From: NS-12 sp045403215
GTDB lineage: Bacteria > Nitrospirota > Nitrospiria > Nitrospirales > NS-4
Direction of reading: 5' to 3'
Length of the DNA: 16,708 bases
Assembly: GCA_045403215.1 (NCBI GenBank)
Contig: JAXIOW010000009.1
Coordinates: forward strand, 1-16,708
Shown here piece after piece: positions 15,198 through 16,708 of the stretch (position 1 is the stretch's first letter; each line of letters starts with the position of its first letter). Both the position numbers and the translations under genes were made by a program. The notes under the pieces are model-generated. The model saw nothing but the letters and a program-made list of their open reading frames with translations. It was not told the DNA's origin and did not search any database.

Positions 15198-16178
15198 ATG
15201 GACGTGCGCACGCTGCGTTACTTCACGACTCTGGCGGAATTGCTGAGCTTCTCGGCAGCGGCCGAGCAGTTGGGGCTGTCCCAGCCAGCGGTGTCCCGGC
15301 AGATCCAGCTCATGGAAGCCGAGTTAAATTTGAAGCTCTTCGACCGGGTGGGTCGGAAGGTCTTTCTTACATCCGCGGGCCGCGAGCTGCTCGATCACAG
15401 CTACGAAATACAGCGGGGGCTTAACTCCTTTCTTTCCCGAGCCGCTGACCTGGCGTCCGGAAAGCAAGGTGTCCTCAAGCTCGGCGCCACACCGCAAACG
15501 CTGGAGAGCCTCATCTCCGTCATCCTGCCGCGCTTCCAGCGAAAGCACCCAGAAGTACAGGTATCCCTCGTCGAGGACGGAAGCGCGAACCTCGCGCAAG
15601 CGGTCGAGCGCGGAGACATCGACCTAGCAGTCAGCGCGCTCGATCGCGAGCGCGGCTTGCGCTCGCGGCCACTGTTTCCCCTGGTCGTTTTGGCCGCGGT
15701 GCCCGAGGATCACCCCCTGTCGCAGCGCGCCTCCGTCGAGGTGAGTGAAATCGAGAACGAGCCGGTCATGCTCCTTCGGAAGGACTTCATGACCCGAAAA
15801 CTTTTTGACGGTGCGTGCCAGGTAGCCCACATACAGCCTCGCGTCTTGATCGAGAGCGCGAGTCCGCACTGCCTGCTTACTCTGGTGCAGAGCGGTCTGG
15901 GCGTGGCGATCATCCCGTCGACCGTGCGCCTCCCGAAGGGCCACGTTCCCACGATTCCGCTGACCTATCGTCAAAGTCCGCTCGGCGTATGGATGCACGC
16001 CCTTTGGGATCCCAGGCGCTTCACACCGCCTGTCGTACGAAGCTTTATCGACGAGCTGTCTGCCTATACGGAAAAGCATTACCCGGGCAAGAGCTTTCGT
16101 ATTGCGAAGCTTTTGAAGAGCACTGTGCCCTCTACCGCGAGCGATCCGACGGTCCTAACTCCCACCAAGAGAAAGTAA
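15198..16178 (+). CDS. LysR-type transcriptional regulator
   Basis: This 326-residue protein has the LysR N-terminal winged helix-turn-helix (residues 1-60: LRYFTTLAELLSFSAAAEQL, then LSQPAVSRQIQLMEAEL and LFDRVGRKVFLTSAG), a linker helix, and the two-lobed effector domain (from about 92: GVLKLGATPQTLESLI, later HCLLTLVQSGLGVAIIPS). The last 20 or so residues are Thr/Ser/Lys-rich and extend past the usual end. It is divergent from the catabolic operon, so it most likely activates that operon in response to the substrate or a CoA intermediate, and may repress itself. The ribosome-binding site before ATG 15198 is weak. Confidence 0.95.
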   Translation: MDVRTLRYFTTLAELLSFSAAAEQLGLSQPAVSRQIQLMEAELNLKLFDRVGRKVFLTSAGRELLDHSYEIQRGLNSFLSRAADLASGKQGVLKLGATPQTLESLISVILPRFQRKHPEVQVSLVEDGSANLAQAVERGDIDLAVSALDRERGLRSRPLFPLVVLAAVPEDHPLSQRASVEVSEIENEPVMLLRKDFMTRKLFDGACQVAHIQPRVLIESASPHCLLTLVQSGLGVAIIPSTVRLPKGHVPTIPLTYRQSPLGVWMHALWDPRRFTPPVVRSFIDELSAYTEKHYPGKSFRIAKLLKSTVPSTASDPTVLTPTKRK

Positions 16179-16708
16179 CTGCCAAACCCGAGAGGTGGCT
16201 GCTTACGGCGGCCTCCGGGGATGCGCGACCGGTGGCTCGCCGATGCGACCGGGGATAGAGCAATGGAGAGATTTCGCTGGGGGCGATGTGCAGCTCGACG
16301 AGCTGCAAAGCGCATCACGCTACGCGCTGGTGCGCCTCCAATTTTGAGCCAGCGGGGGATCGGCTGAGCGCTTCTTCCGCAAGATCCGGGGCGGGCGGTT
16401 GGCGGGCCCGCTGCGACCCATCCGGCCGACCACGCGAGGGGGGAAACCCGCGACCGTTCAGGCGTAAGGTGGCGCGTCAGGCCGCCGGCCCGGTCCGAGC
16501 CACACGCGGCTTGCGGCCCCTCGTCGCTTTGGGCTATGGCAGGATGCGAGGTTGGTGCCGCCGTGAACCACCTTCCCGTGCCTTCTGCGTTCGCCTGGAC
16601 GCTCTTTCTAGCGATGCTCTCCAGAATGCCGAAGAATTGTATGGCTAAACGAGTGCTGCCGGATCAAAGCGCTCAGTTGGCGAAGAGCCTCGGCCCGTTG
16701 CTGTAGGC
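16179..16708. other. Gene-poor right flank with a 19-bp palindrome
   Basis: These 530 bases show no convincing reading frame on either strand. Short frames exist, for example a GTG-started one of about 47 codons at 16563-16706, but none has a good ribosome-binding site or a family I know. A perfect 19-bp palindrome lies at 16289-16307. The stretch may hold decayed mobile DNA. Confidence 0.45.
16289..16307. repeat. Perfect 19-bp palindrome
   Basis: TGCAGCTCG and CGAGCTGCA flank a single A, giving 9-bp arms. No T-tract follows on either strand, so it does not look like a terminator. It lies 110 bases after the lysR stop. Confidence 0.6.

Noticed and set aside
1..16708. CRISPR arrays, tRNA or rRNA genes, toxin-antitoxin or phage-defence systems
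   Set aside because: I saw no regularly spaced repeats, no tRNA- or rRNA-like sequence, and no gene pair or domain typical of defence systems.

Overview
This GC-rich window with dense, codon-biased reading frames looks like an accessory or catabolic region of a proteobacterium. The gene families (liv-type ABC uptake, CaiB/BaiF CoA-transferase, acyl-CoA dehydrogenase, LysR regulator) suggest a Burkholderiales-like betaproteobacterium. That is an inference from gene content and style, not a taxonomic proof.

Layout. Positions 2-1411 (+) hold an amidase of the indoleacetamide hydrolase type, cut at its 5' end by the window edge. Positions 1776-3098 (-) hold a secreted SGNH/GDSL-type hydrolase with its own promoter and a likely rho-independent terminator; its catalytic block I is shortened and its oxyanion-hole glycines are changed. 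Positions 3099-4039 are gene-poor and carry a 221-bp MITE-like element bounded by perfect 21-bp inverted repeats.

The core is one long minus-strand gene string running from 14901 down to 4040. In transcription order it is: class III CoA-transferase, acyl-CoA dehydrogenase, thiamine-diphosphate enzyme of the acetolactate synthase superfamily, acyl-CoA-dehydrogenase-fold monooxygenase, LivK-type binding protein, LivH, LivM, LivG, LivF, a 3' remnant of a second thiamine-diphosphate enzyme, and a flavin reductase. Gaps are short or overlapping until the remnant, and several ribosome-binding sites are strong. A LysR-type regulator (15198-16178, +) is divergently transcribed. The gap between holds a good sigma70-like promoter for the operon, whose -35 box lies inside a palindrome cluster that is a candidate regulator site.

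Likely joint function (inference): the ABC system imports an organic acid or amide-like compound, the CoA-transferase activates it, and the dehydrogenase, flavin-dependent oxygenase (served by the distal reductase) and thiamine-diphosphate enzyme oxidise and cleave it. The substrate cannot be read from the sequence. This operon combination, with oxygenase and reductase at opposite sides of a transporter block and a decayed second thiamine-diphosphate gene, is the best candidate for an undescribed pathway. Positions 16179-16708 show no convincing gene.
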